Origin: Pelagibacteraceae bacterium AG-430-E20
GTDB lineage: Bacteria; Pseudomonadota; Alphaproteobacteria; Pelagibacterales; Pelagibacteraceae
Length of the DNA: 64,000 nucleotides
Assembly (NCBI GenBank): GCA_003209915.1
Contig: QCOF01000002.1
Coordinates: 62,001 to 126,000 of the forward strand
Direction: 5' to 3'
A program made the position numbers and the translations under genes. Each line of letters opens with the position of its first letter. Position 1 is the first letter of the stretch. Below, piece by piece: positions 39,465-48,346 of the stretch. The notes below the pieces were generated by a model that saw nothing but the letters and a program-made list of their open reading frames with translations, did no database searches and was not told where the DNA came from.

Positions 39465-39489
39465 GGCCCATGATTTAGAATCATGGGCC
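39465..39489 (-). repeat. intercistronic hairpin after the aldehyde dehydrogenase
   Basis: GGCCCATGATT (39465-39475) pairs perfectly with AATCATGGGCC (39479-39489) over a 3-nt loop. There is no U run on the coding side, so it looks like an mRNA stability or processing hairpin rather than a terminator. Confidence 0.65.
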
Positions 39490-39507
39490 AGTATATATTA
39501 TTATTTA

Positions 39508-41052
39508 TTAAAAGAAGCCTAATTTCTTCTCAGCATACGAGACATGTAAGTTCTTATTTTGTCTGTAATGACCAAGCATCATTTTATGTGTTTCTCTTCC
39601 TACACCTGATTGTTTGTAACCACCAAATGGAGAGTGAGCTGGATAAGCATGATAACAATTAGTCCATACTATTCCTGCTTGTATTGCTCTACCCATTCTG
39701 TAAGCAATATTTCCATTTCTAGTCCAAACACCTGCACCTAAACCATAAAGAGTATCATTAGCAATTTCTAATGCTTCTGCTTCATCTTTAAATTTAATTA
39801 CAGATACTACAGGTCCAAAGATTTCTTCTTGTGAGATCCGAGATTTATTATCAGTTTCAAAAATAGTAGGTTGAATGTAATTTCCTTTTTCCAATCCACT
39901 ATTAAGTTTACCAACATCTCCACCTGCAAGAACTTTAGCACCTTCTTTTTTACCAAGATCTAGATAAGACTTAATCTTCTCCATTTGCTCAACTGAAGCT
40001 TGTGCTCCAATCATAGTTTCCATTTTCAATGGATTATCTTGGATAACGGCTTTTGTTCGAGCGATACATTTTTCCATGAATTTATCATAAATAGATTCTT
40101 GGACTAATGCTCTACTTGGACAAGTACATACTTCACCCTGGTTTAAGTTGAACATTACAAAACCTTCAACACACTTATCTAAGAAATCATCATCTTTATC
40201 CATGATGTCCTCAAAAAATATATTAGGTGATTTACCACCTAATTCTAGTGTGATTGGAATAATGTTTTGAGCTGCATACTGCATAATTAGTCTTCCAGTC
40301 GTAGTCTCACCAGTAAAAGCAACTTTAGCAACTCTCTTTGAAGATGCTAAAGGCTTACCTGCTTCTAAACCAAAACCACTTACAATGTTTACAACCCCTG
40401 GAGGAAGTAAATCACCAATAAGCTCCATCATAACCATGATAGAAGCCGGTGTTTGTTCTGCTGGTTTTAAAACTGAACAGTTACCTGCAGCAAGAGCTGG
40501 CGCTAATTTCCATGTTGCCATAAGTAATGGGAAGTTCCATGGAACTATTTGAGCTACCACACCTAAAGGCTCCGGTATATTATAAGAGTATTGTGAATTA
40601 CTTATTTCAGCAACAGAACCCTCTTCAGCTCTAATTACTCCAGCAAAATATCTCCAGTGATCAATCACTAAGGCTATGTCTGCAGCCATACACTCTCTAA
40701 TTGGTTTACCATTATCCAAACATTCAGCAACTGCAAGCATATCTTTATTTTGCTCAAGAACATCTGCTATTTTCATCATTATATTTGATCTAGTAGTGAT
40801 GTCTGTTTTTCCCCATTCTTTAAAAGCTGCATGAGCAGCATCTAATGCTGACTCAACATCTTTTTCATTTGATCTTGCAACTGAACAGATAATTTCATTT
40901 GATATCGGGCTCGGATTGTCAAAATACTTGCCAGATAAAGGCTCTACAAATTTCCCATTAATAAAGTTTCCATATTTAGCTTTATACGGAAATTCTACTT
41001 TTAAATGAGACGAGTCTAGAGCTGATGACACTTTTAATGCTTCTGCACTCAT
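39508..41052 (-). CDS. aldehyde dehydrogenase (AldB/ExaC type)
   Basis: NAD(P)-dependent aldehyde dehydrogenase of 514 residues from ATG 41052. Key elements are the [19 protein letters not shown] segment, LELGGKSPN with the catalytic Glu, and the catalytic Cys in [11 protein letters not shown]. The GEVCT context and the neighbouring DUF779 gene fit the acetaldehyde dehydrogenase (AldB/ExaC) group. GAGGAG (41061-41066) 8 nt before ATG 41052 supports this start. The frame stays open for another 64 codons upstream; see the separate entry. Confidence 0.92.
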   Translation of the reverse strand: MSAEALKVSSALDSSHLKVEFPYKAKYGNFINGKFVEPLSGKYFDNPSPISNEIICSVARSNEKDVESALDAAHAAFKEWGKTDITTRSNIMMKIADVLEQNKDMLAVAECLDNGKPIRECMAADIALVIDHWRYFAGVIRAEEGSVAEISNSQYSYNIPEPLGVVAQIVPWNFPLLMATWKLAPALAAGNCSVLKPAEQTPASIMVMMELIGDLLPPGVVNIVSGFGLEAGKPLASSKRVAKVAFTGETTTGRLIMQYAAQNIIPITLELGGKSPNIFFEDIMDKDDDFLDKCVEGFVMFNLNQGEVCTCPSRALVQESIYDKFMEKCIARTKAVIQDNPLKMETMIGAQASVEQMEKIKSYLDLGKKEGAKVLAGGDVGKLNSGLEKGNYIQPTIFETDNKSRISQEEIFGPVVSVIKFKDEAEALEIANDTLYGLGAGVWTRNGNIAYRMGRAIQAGIVWTNCYHAYPAHSPFGGYKQSGVGRETHKMMLGHYRQNKNLHVSYAEKKLGFF

Positions 41053-41244
41053 TTTTTTCTCTCCTCTTGTTTTGTTATTAGGCTTGATGTTATTAGATCT
41101 TCTAGTTTTTTTTAAAGGTTTCTTGGTCGCAGACTTTTTTGTCCCAACTTTTTTAGTCTTAACCTTTTTTTTGCTTTTAATTTTTCTAGAAGTTTTGACT
41201 AATTTTTTTAGTTTCTTTTTGGCTTTTTTAATCTTTTTAACCAT
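41053..41244 (-). other. in-frame Lys-rich leader of the aldehyde dehydrogenase
   Basis: From ATG 41244 the frame runs 64 codons without a stop into the aldehyde dehydrogenase start. About half of the residues are Lys, with Arg, Thr and Ser ([16 protein letters not shown] and similar), much like a histone-H1 tail. No Shine-Dalgarno precedes ATG 41244. It is either an N-terminal extension made by alternative initiation or a non-coding A-rich leader that happens to be open. The remaining 112 nt up to the tautomerase gene (41245-41356) show nothing I recognise. Confidence 0.4.
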
Positions 41245-41356
41245 TTGTATAATTAAAATTAAAAACTTATTAAAAGGTCATGTAAACAAAAAAATTTTGT
41301 ATTCAATTTGAAGTTGTATTGTTTTGCTTATTAAATAGTAAAAAAATATTTATTTT

Positions 41357-41797
41357 CTAATTACCTATTTTAGACAATTTTTTTTTTAATTTTTCAGATA
41401 ATCCAGAAAACCATTCTTTCTCTTTACCTGACTCAGGTAATACTGCGCCATACTCAATCATTTGTGATGGGGGTAAGTCAACAATATAAACCCAGACCTG
41501 AGTTTCATCTAATTTAGAATTCTTAATGATAACATCTCTTAAATCAGAAATTAATTTATCTTTTGTCTCTTTTGGTCTTCCAGCTCGAATTTGACCAAGT
41601 AAAAAAATTGAAGGCTCCTTAACTTTTTTGCCTCCCATAAAGTGGTTATTTTTTTTAGTTTTGTTAAATATAACTTGAGCAAAATAAGTGTTAGCTCCTG
41701 TTACAACATTATGAACTTTAGTAATTCCTTCTGCTAAATTTTTTTGTTGTTTTGAACTTAGATTAAAATTTGAATTAGTGACTGTATAAGTTGGCAT
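41357..41797 (-). CDS. cis-CaaD-like tautomerase superfamily protein
   Basis: A 146-residue tautomerase-superfamily protein resembling cis-3-chloroacrylic acid dehalogenase and its homologue Cg10062. Counting from Pro1 after Met removal, all six catalytic residues described for cis-CaaD fall at the same numbers: Pro1, His28, Arg70, Arg73, Tyr103 and Glu114. Flanking text also agrees (FAQVIF, FMGG, WVYIVDLPPSQMIEYG, EWFSGL). The family adds water to 3-halo- or acetylenic C3 acids, giving malonate semialdehyde, and Cg10062 can go on to acetaldehyde. The natural substrate here is unknown. It lies upstream of the aldehyde dehydrogenase on the same strand. Confidence 0.85.
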   Translation of the reverse strand: MPTYTVTNSNFNLSSKQQKNLAEGITKVHNVVTGANTYFAQVIFNKTKKNNHFMGGKKVKEPSIFLLGQIRAGRPKETKDKLISDLRDVIIKNSKLDETQVWVYIVDLPPSQMIEYGAVLPESGKEKEWFSGLSEKLKKKLSKIGN

Positions 41798-41802
41798 AAT
41801 AA

Positions 41803-42315
41803 TTAGAATATAGATTTTGAATATTTTTTCCAGTTATCTTGGTAGTGCTTTGTGTTTTCAACTATTGCTTCTTTTTCATCCTTAGTTACTTCTCTTATAA
41901 CTTTACCGGGTGAACCAACTACTAATGAGTTGTCAGGTATTTCTTTATTTTCTGTAATTAAAGCTTTGGCGCCAATGATGCAATTTTTTCCAATTTTTGC
42001 GTTGTTAAGAATAACAGCACCAATACCAATCAAACTATTATCACCTATGGTGCATCCATGAAGCATGACCATATGGCCTATGGTTACATCTTTTCCAATT
42101 TTTAAAGGACAACCAGGGTCGGTATGTAAAACACTCCCATCTTGAACATTTGACCCCTCTCCAATAAATATGTTTTCAACATCCCCTCTTAAAACTGCAT
42201 TAAACCAAATGCTTGTATTTCTCTCTAATGTAACATCACCTATTATAGTTGCATTAGGTGCTACCCAATTTTCGCCAGAGTTTTTTGGTTTTTTATCTTT
42301 TAAATCGTAAAACAT
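41803..42315 (-). CDS. gamma-carbonic anhydrase family protein
   Basis: A 170-residue left-handed beta-helix protein. The three zinc-binding histidines of gamma-carbonic anhydrases are His64 (VLHTDPG), His81 and His86 (GHMVMLHGC). It is YrdA/PaaY-like; whether it hydrates CO2 is not certain, as several family members act as thioesterases or are inactive. It ends 5 nt before the tautomerase gene, so the two are probably one transcript. Confidence 0.88.
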   Translation of the reverse strand: MFYDLKDKKPKNSGENWVAPNATIIGDVTLERNTSIWFNAVLRGDVENIFIGEGSNVQDGSVLHTDPGCPLKIGKDVTIGHMVMLHGCTIGDNSLIGIGAVILNNAKIGKNCIIGAKALITENKEIPDNSLVVGSPGKVIREVTKDEKEAIVENTKHYQDNWKKYSKSIF

Positions 42316-42335
42316 AATTTATATATTATTACATT

Positions 42336-42890
42336 ATGCCAATACAAACTCCAATATGTGATTTTGGTAAAAAAGCTATCTCATTTGAACTTAAATCAAC
42401 TGACGAAAAAGTTTTAAAACTTGATGACATTAAAGGTGAGAATGGAACTCTCATTATGTTTATTTGTAACCATTGTCCGTATGTAAAAGCAGTTACAAAA
42501 GATATTGTTGAAGATTGCAATAACCTAAAAAAAATTGGCATAAACTCCATTGCAATTTGTTCAAATGATGCAATTAAATATCCTGAAGATTCATTTGAAA
42601 ATATGATTAAGTTTGCAAATGAAAATAACTTTAGTTTTCCATATTTATCTGATGAAACACAAGAAGTTGCAAAAGCTTATGATGCTGTGTGCACGCCTGA
42701 TTTCTTTGGGTATAATAAAAATTTAGAGCTCCAATATAGAGGCAGAATGAGAGAATTAAAAAAACTTATTCCAGTGAGAAGTGGTGAGAGTGATCTATTT
42801 CAAGCAATGAAACAAATTGCAGAAACAGGCAAAGGTCCAGAGGAACAAATTCCAAGTGCTGGTTGTAGCATTAAGTGGAAATTTGATTAA
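42336..42890 (+). CDS. thioredoxin-fold peroxiredoxin-like protein
   Basis: A 184-residue AhpC/TSA-Redoxin family protein with a CxxC site, Cys44 and Cys47, in FICNHCPYV. The segment after it, VKAVTKDIVEDCNNL, and the SDETQEVAKAYDAVCTPDFF stretch are typical of this thiol-disulfide oxidoreductase group. No signal peptide is seen, so it is cytoplasmic. The physiological partner is unknown. It shares one base with the next gene (TAATG). Confidence 0.83.
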   Translation: MPIQTPICDFGKKAISFELKSTDEKVLKLDDIKGENGTLIMFICNHCPYVKAVTKDIVEDCNNLKKIGINSIAICSNDAIKYPEDSFENMIKFANENNFSFPYLSDETQEVAKAYDAVCTPDFFGYNKNLELQYRGRMRELKKLIPVRSGESDLFQAMKQIAETGKGPEEQIPSAGCSIKWKFD

Positions 42891-43972
42891 TGTATTTAAT
42901 CGTTACCAGAACTTTTCCGCCTGAACTTGGTGGAATGCAAAGTTTAATGTGGGGTTTATCAAGAGAATTATCAAAAAACTTTATGATTAAAGTCTTTGCA
43001 GATTATATTGAGGGGCACAAAGACTTTGATAACCAAGCATCTTTTTCAATTGAAAGAGTTGGAGGAATAAAATTTTTGAGAAAATATAGAAAAGCACAAT
43101 TAATCAATGAATTTATTAAGAATAACAAAATAGAAGGAATTATTGCTGATCACTGGAAGAGCTTGGAGCTAATCAAATCATCAAAAAAAAAATATTGTCT
43201 AATTCATAGTAAAGAAATTAATCATCCAAAAGGTTCAAGTTTAAATAAAAGAGTTTTAAATGTTTTAAATAATGTTGAGAAAGTAATTGCTAATTCTCAA
43301 TTTACAAAAAATTTAGCAATTCAGTCTGGTGTTAATGAAAATAATATTATTGTGATCAATCCTGGAATAGATCCAGCTAAAGAATTAGAAAAAAAAACCA
43401 TGAATAATGTTGAGAGTTTACTTAAAGTAAAAACACCACGTTTAATTACAGTTTCAAGATTTGATAAAAGAAAAAATCATGAAAAAGTAATCATGGCTCT
43501 GAGAAATTTAAAACAAATTTATCCTGATATAGTTTACATTTGTATTGGTTATGGTGACGAAGAAGAAAATATAAAAAATCTTGTCAAAGAATTAGATTTA
43601 GAAGGTCAGGTTATGTTTTTTAAAGATATAACTAATGATTTAAAAAATGCTTTAATTGCAAAATCTAATGTATTTGTGATGCCTTCTATAATTCATAAAA
43701 CATCAATTGAAGGATTTGGAATAGCCTATGTAGAAGCTGCTCAATATGGAATTCCTTCAATTGGAGGAAAAGATGGTGGTGCAGCAGATGCAATTGATCA
43801 TCAAAAAACTGGTTTAATTTGTGATGGAAATAATTTAGATGATGTTTATTCATCTATAAATGCAATTTTACAAAATAAAAAATATTTAGAGTATGGAAAG
43901 AATGCCAAAGAATTTGTGAACAAATTCCAATGGTCTAAGATTATAGAAGAATATAAAAAAACTCTTAATTAA
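42890..43972 (+). CDS. glycosyltransferase family 4
   Basis: A 360-residue GT-B glycosyltransferase. The N-terminal loop PPELGGMQSLMWG, the ISRFDKRKNHE-like VSRFDKRKNHEKV segment and the donor-binding EGFGIAYVEAAQYGIPSIG motif (E-x7-E) are typical of GT4. The sugar transferred is unknown; envelope polysaccharide or glycolipid synthesis is likely. It is coupled to the thioredoxin-like gene, and its stop overlaps that of the convergent transporter in a shared TTAA. Confidence 0.87.
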   Translation: MYLIVTRTFPPELGGMQSLMWGLSRELSKNFMIKVFADYIEGHKDFDNQASFSIERVGGIKFLRKYRKAQLINEFIKNNKIEGIIADHWKSLELIKSSKKKYCLIHSKEINHPKGSSLNKRVLNVLNNVEKVIANSQFTKNLAIQSGVNENNIIVINPGIDPAKELEKKTMNNVESLLKVKTPRLITVSRFDKRKNHEKVIMALRNLKQIYPDIVYICIGYGDEEENIKNLVKELDLEGQVMFFKDITNDLKNALIAKSNVFVMPSIIHKTSIEGFGIAYVEAAQYGIPSIGGKDGGAADAIDHQKTGLICDGNNLDDVYSSINAILQNKKYLEYGKNAKEFVNKFQWSKIIEEYKKTLN

Positions 43973-45975
43973 TTTATCGGCCAAGGTAACTCAATGTAGC
44001 CCTGCAAAATTCCTGGAGGAAAATCCATTATCATAAAATGAGAAATTGCTGCAAGTGCAATCCATACACCAATTGCACTAACTAAACTAAATCTAAAACT
44101 TGCTCTTGCAATTTTTGATAAAAATATAAATACAAATAAACCAATAGATACATAAAATCCTATAAATACTGATAAAAATAATGGGGAGATAAACCAGAAA
44201 ATAGTTAACCACTGACTTCTAATCTCTGTATTTCCTAAAATTAAATTTTCTGCATCATGAAATACCTTTGAGCCAGATTTACTCATAAACATCTGAATAC
44301 CAATAATTAAGGAGAAGAAAAACATAAATAACCCAACACTAATTGGAAATATTTTACCTAGATATTGTAAATGGTCTGTTACAAATACTGTATAAATAGA
44401 AATTATTGATAATAAAATTAAAAAGACCCATTGAGGTCTAGATTTTGCATTTAGTATATCTGATTTAGTATTTGCTATTTTATCTTTTTTATTAATTATT
44501 TTAATTCCTGAATAAATTGAAAACGCTGAAACCAAAATTAAAACTAAAAAAATGGGTCTAATAAAAAGCTCGGAAAAGGTATAAAATTGCATTGTCTGAT
44601 ACAAGTATGTTTCAATACTATCGCTTAAGACAAAACCAATCATTAAAGCAACTCTAGAGTAATCAAATCTTTTCATATAAACAGCAATTACTCCAATAAA
44701 GGTTGCAAATATTAAATCACCCCATGACCTTGTAGAATTAAAAATTGCAAACAATATTAATGAAATTAAAAATGGTGCAAGAATTGTAAAATTTATAGTT
44801 GTTAGCTGTGAAATTGGTTTAGCCATTGCTACACAAATTATTGCACCAAATATATTAGCAACTGCTAATGACCAAATTATTGTGTAAATTAAATCAAGCT
44901 GCGTATCTACCATTGTTATACCTGGATCAACACCTAGTAATATTAATCCACCCATCAAAATTGCTGTTCCACCAGAGCCAGGAATTCCAAATAACAATGT
45001 CGGTATTAATGCTCCACCCTCTTTAGAATTAGAACTTGACTCTGGTCCAATAACTCCTCGAATGTCACCTTTTCCAAAATTCTCATTATTTTTAACTGTT
45101 GTTTTTGCATGACTATAACTAATCCAGTCTATACAAGATCCCCCTATGCCTGGTATCAAACCTATAACACTTCCAATAAATGAACACCTTAGGACTAAAA
45201 ACTTGTTACTTAAAAAATCTCTCAAACCCTTAAACCATCCAGACTTTTCCAATTCTGCTTTTTCAGATACAGCTTTATTTGATCTCAAGAGTTCTACGAT
45301 TTCAGGGAATGCAAAGATAGAAATCGCAACCACCATCAAATGAATTCCTCCTCCCAAATACATTACAATAGGGTTTTGAACCTCTAGTATCGTACTAAAA
45401 TCTAATCTATACTCAGAACTAGCTGGTGAAATACCAATGCAACCAATTATCATTCCAAGACATGCAGCAACTAATCCTTTAAAAATACTTGAACCGGTTA
45501 ATGTACCAACAACCGAAATTCCAAAAATTGCTAACATCAACATCTCACCAGTGCCAAAAGCTAAAATAATAGGTTTTGCAATTTGAATAACCATCGTAAG
45601 TAGAACAGCGCCAAATAATCCCCCAAATAAGGATGAAAAAAATGCAGCAGATAATGCTCTTGCAGCTTGTCCTTTTTTAGCTAAAGGAAAGCCATCCATT
45701 ACAGTTGCTTGGGCGGAAACTGAGCCAGGGACTCCAATTAAAACTGCAGGAAAAGTGTCAGAGGTTGCTACAACTGATAATAATCCCATCATCATCGCAA
45801 TTCCAGAGACTGGCTCCATTCCAAAAACAAATGGAAGCAACAATGATAATCCCACAGTTCCACCGAACCCAGGTATAACTCCAACCACTAAACCAATTAA
45901 AACTCCTAGAATTAAAAAAAAAATTGAAGGACCTGAAACGATTGTAGCTAATGCAGCAAATAATGCCTCAAACAT
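43969..45975 (-). CDS. tripartite tricarboxylate transporter, TctA-TctB fusion
   Basis: A 668-residue membrane protein. Residues 1 to about 490 are a TctA permease (GVIPGFGGTVGLSLLLPF, GLIPGIGGSCIDWISY, LLFGIPGSGGTAILMGG). After a charged linker (about 490-510) comes a four-helix TctB-like domain ending in LPWPIN. TctA and TctB are normally separate genes of about 500 and 150 residues, so this is a fusion. With the TctC-type binding protein encoded upstream it forms a complete tripartite importer. Confidence 0.9.
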   Translation of the reverse strand: MFEALFAALATIVSGPSIFFLILGVLIGLVVGVIPGFGGTVGLSLLLPFVFGMEPVSGIAMMMGLLSVVATSDTFPAVLIGVPGSVSAQATVMDGFPLAKKGQAARALSAAFFSSLFGGLFGAVLLTMVIQIAKPIILAFGTGEMLMLAIFGISVVGTLTGSSIFKGLVAACLGMIIGCIGISPASSEYRLDFSTILEVQNPIVMYLGGGIHLMVVAISIFAFPEIVELLRSNKAVSEKAELEKSGWFKGLRDFLSNKFLVLRCSFIGSVIGLIPGIGGSCIDWISYSHAKTTVKNNENFGKGDIRGVIGPESSSNSKEGGALIPTLLFGIPGSGGTAILMGGLILLGVDPGITMVDTQLDLIYTIIWSLAVANIFGAIICVAMAKPISQLTTINFTILAPFLISLILFAIFNSTRSWGDLIFATFIGVIAVYMKRFDYSRVALMIGFVLSDSIETYLYQTMQFYTFSELFIRPIFLVLILVSAFSIYSGIKIINKKDKIANTKSDILNAKSRPQWVFLILLSIISIYTVFVTDHLQYLGKIFPISVGLFMFFFSLIIGIQMFMSKSGSKVFHDAENLILGNTEIRSQWLTIFWFISPLFLSVFIGFYVSIGLFVFIFLSKIARASFRFSLVSAIGVWIALAAISHFMIMDFPPGILQGYIELPWPIN

Positions 45976-45992
45976 ATTTTAAGAACCTTATA

Positions 45993-46023
45993 AAAAAAAA
46001 GGGAGCATTGCCCCCTTTTTTTT
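45993..46023 (-). terminator. hairpin between the TctC gene and the TctA-TctB gene
   Basis: On the minus strand GGGGGC and GCTCCC pair around AAT (46001-46015), flanked by A and T runs, and nine T follow. One pair is G-U on the minus strand but would be A-C on the plus strand, so it is oriented for the transporter operon. Confidence 0.75.
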
Positions 46024-46042
46024 GAATAAATAGTATTAACTT

Positions 46043-47104
46043 TTACTTAGTATCTTTCCAGGATTGTAAGAACTTTTCAGACTTCCCGTCAATAGAAGTT
46101 GCTTTTTTTAGTGCAGATTTTAAAGCTTTAGAGCCAGTAACTTGATCATACTTACCAAGTTTTTTGTTTAAAACTTTCATAGCTGCTGGATCATTAACGA
46201 TTGCTGCTGCTGCGTTCTGCCAAGCTTTAACTACATCTTTTTTAGCAGATTTTGGTAGCATCACATATTTTTGTGTTGCAAATCCAGCATAAAATAATGC
46301 AGTCCAAGATTTAGCTTCTGTACCCTTAAACTTGTTCCCCGTTACAGCTTCATAAACTTCAGGAAATGCAGGTAGGTCTGGAAAGTTTGGATCTCTAGAA
46401 ACTTCACCATCTACAGGTGCACCCCATGTCATAACAGCTACCATTTCGCCTTTTTCAACTAATGGCTTTACATGTTTTAAATATGATGCTGTAGTTTGAT
46501 AATCAATTGTTGTTTCACCTCTCAAGATAGCAGCTCTTCCTGCTTTTCTACCTTTCATTCCGTAAACAACATTCACAGGCAAACCCAACATATCAAATGC
46601 TAAAATTGGAACAGCATCTAATGAGGTTTTTCCTTGTGATCCATAAACAAGTTTTTGTCCTTTAAGTTTATCAAAGTCTTTAATAATATCAGTTACGCCC
46701 ATATCTTTTCTAACATAAACAACTCCACCTGTTCCACTTGCAAAAATTGGAACCATATTTTTGTACTGATATCGAACTCTTTCATCTTTAAAGATAAATG
46801 GCATTTGTACAGAACCAGAAGTACCAAATACAACCATTCCATCTTTATCTTTTCCATGCTCAGCAAAATATTTATTTGATGCACCAATAGCTTTTCCGTC
46901 AGTAACGTTTTTTACAACTACAGTTGGATTGCCTGGTAAATTAGCGCTAAATGCTGGTCCGATTGCTCTAGCCCAAGTATCTGATCCACCACCTGCTTTA
47001 AATGGTATCCACATGGTTACAGTTTTTCCAGAATAATCTACTGCTAGTGCAGCAGTCACTGAAAATAATGAAGCAGCAAAAACTGCTAATATTTTTTTTA
47101 ACAT
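46043..47104 (-). CDS. tripartite tricarboxylate transporter substrate-binding protein (TctC/Bug)
   Basis: Periplasmic receptor of 353 residues. The signal peptide covers about 1-21 (ends AALA). The mature start VDYSGKTVTMWIPFKAGGGSDTWARAI is a diverged form of the Bug-family start (the conserved part is PFKAGGGSDTWAR), and VYGSQGKTSLDAV follows in the first lobe. The substrate is unknown; nearby PrpF-like isomerase suggests a tricarboxylate such as aconitate. AGGGG precedes the ATG. Confidence 0.9.
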   Translation of the reverse strand: MLKKILAVFAASLFSVTAALAVDYSGKTVTMWIPFKAGGGSDTWARAIGPAFSANLPGNPTVVVKNVTDGKAIGASNKYFAEHGKDKDGMVVFGTSGSVQMPFIFKDERVRYQYKNMVPIFASGTGGVVYVRKDMGVTDIIKDFDKLKGQKLVYGSQGKTSLDAVPILAFDMLGLPVNVVYGMKGRKAGRAAILRGETTIDYQTTASYLKHVKPLVEKGEMVAVMTWGAPVDGEVSRDPNFPDLPAFPEVYEAVTGNKFKGTEAKSWTALFYAGFATQKYVMLPKSAKKDVVKAWQNAAAAIVNDPAAMKVLNKKLGKYDQVTGSKALKSALKKATSIDGKSEKFLQSWKDTK

Positions 47105-47128
47105 TTATTATCCCCTATTATTAATTTT

Positions 47129-47157
47129 ATATTAAAAAGTTAGATGTATTTTGTCTA
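47129..47157 (-). promoter_or_regulatory. putative promoter of the TctC operon
   Basis: TAGACA (47152-47157) and TAATAT (47129-47134) on the minus strand are 17 nt apart, 24 nt before the ATG. The -10 match is modest. Confidence 0.35.
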
Positions 47158-47257
47158 AGTTTCAACATTAATAATTATTTTAAATGATTAGATCAGTTAT
47201 AAACTTATCTCATATTTGCGTGTACTTTCGAGATTTTTTGTATTAAAAAATTTTAAA

Positions 47258-48341
47258 ATGAGTAACCAAATCAAAATACCCTGTATGTTTATTAGGGGTG
47301 GCACCTCTAGAGGCCCTTATTTTTTAAAAAAAGACCTACCTGATGATATATCAAAAAGAGACAAAATTCTGCTAGCGGTTATGGGGTCACCTGATGTTAG
47401 ACAAATTGATGGATTGGGGGGGTGCAGAACCAGTCAAAAGTAAAGTAGCAATTATTGATAAATCAAAAGAGGATGGAATTGATGTTGATTATTATTTTGC
47501 ACAAGTAAAAATTGATGAACCAATTGTAGATACAAAACCTTCATGTGGAAATATTTTAGTGGGCGTTGGACCTTATGCTATCGAAAAAGGTTTGGTTAGT
47601 GCTCAAGATGGGGAAACCACGGTCATTGTAAGAGATAAAAATACTGGTATGAAAATAGAGCAAATTGTAAAAACACCAAACAAAAATGTAGAATATGAGG
47701 GAAATTACTTTATTGATGGTGTCCCTACTCCTGGCTCACCTATAAAATTAAAATTTTTAAATATTATTGGTACACAAACAAAAAAATTATTTCCTACTGG
47801 AAATTCATTAGATCAAATTGATGGAATTAATTTTACTCTTATTGATTGCGCAGTTCCTATGGTGATTTTTAAAAGCTCTGACTTAGGATTAAAAGATAAC
47901 GAAACTTTTGAAAAATTAAATAACAATAAAGATCTTATTAATAAAATGGATAAAATAAGAATAAAGATCGCGAAAGAAATTGGTTTGGGTGATGTATCAA
48001 ATTCTGTAATACCTAAAACAGCAATTATAAATAGTTCCAAATCAGCAGATATAAGCTCAAGATATTTTATGCCATGGAATTGTCACCCAGCTTATGCAGT
48101 AACAGGATCAATGGCTTTATTAGCTGCATGCAAATCGAAAGATACAGTTTGTTCAGAACTTTATAGTAATTTTTCAAATAATGGGCTTTTTACACTTGAA
48201 CACCCCTCTGGTTTTTTAAAAATTGATTATGAAGTTGTTTATAACAACGAAATAATTGAAGACATAAAAGTTACTACAACAAGAAACGCAAGACTGATAA
48301 TGTCAGGGGATGTTTTTGTCAAAAAAAGTTTATTAAAATAA
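47258..48341 (+). pseudogene. PrpF / 4-oxalomesaconate tautomerase-like isomerase, frameshifted
   Basis: The N-terminal frame (IPCMFIRGGTSRGPYFLK, then MGSPDVRQIDGLGG) runs into a stop soon after a run of seven G (47416-47422). The second frame continues the same protein (AEPVKSKVAI, later SCGNILVGVGPYAIEKGLV). Removing one G joins them as GLGGAEPVKSKVAI, matching the family, for a protein of about 360 residues. The family isomerises double bonds in aconitate-like acids (PrpF, GalD). It is divergent from the tricarboxylate transporter. A miscounted homopolymer is as likely as a real mutation. Confidence 0.8.
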
Positions 48342-48346
48342 TTTCA

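Noticed and set aside
43969-45975. TctA and TctB as two genes joined by an assembly error
   Set aside because: The frame passes through a charged linker without a homopolymer or codon oddity at the boundary, so a genuine fusion is the simpler reading.
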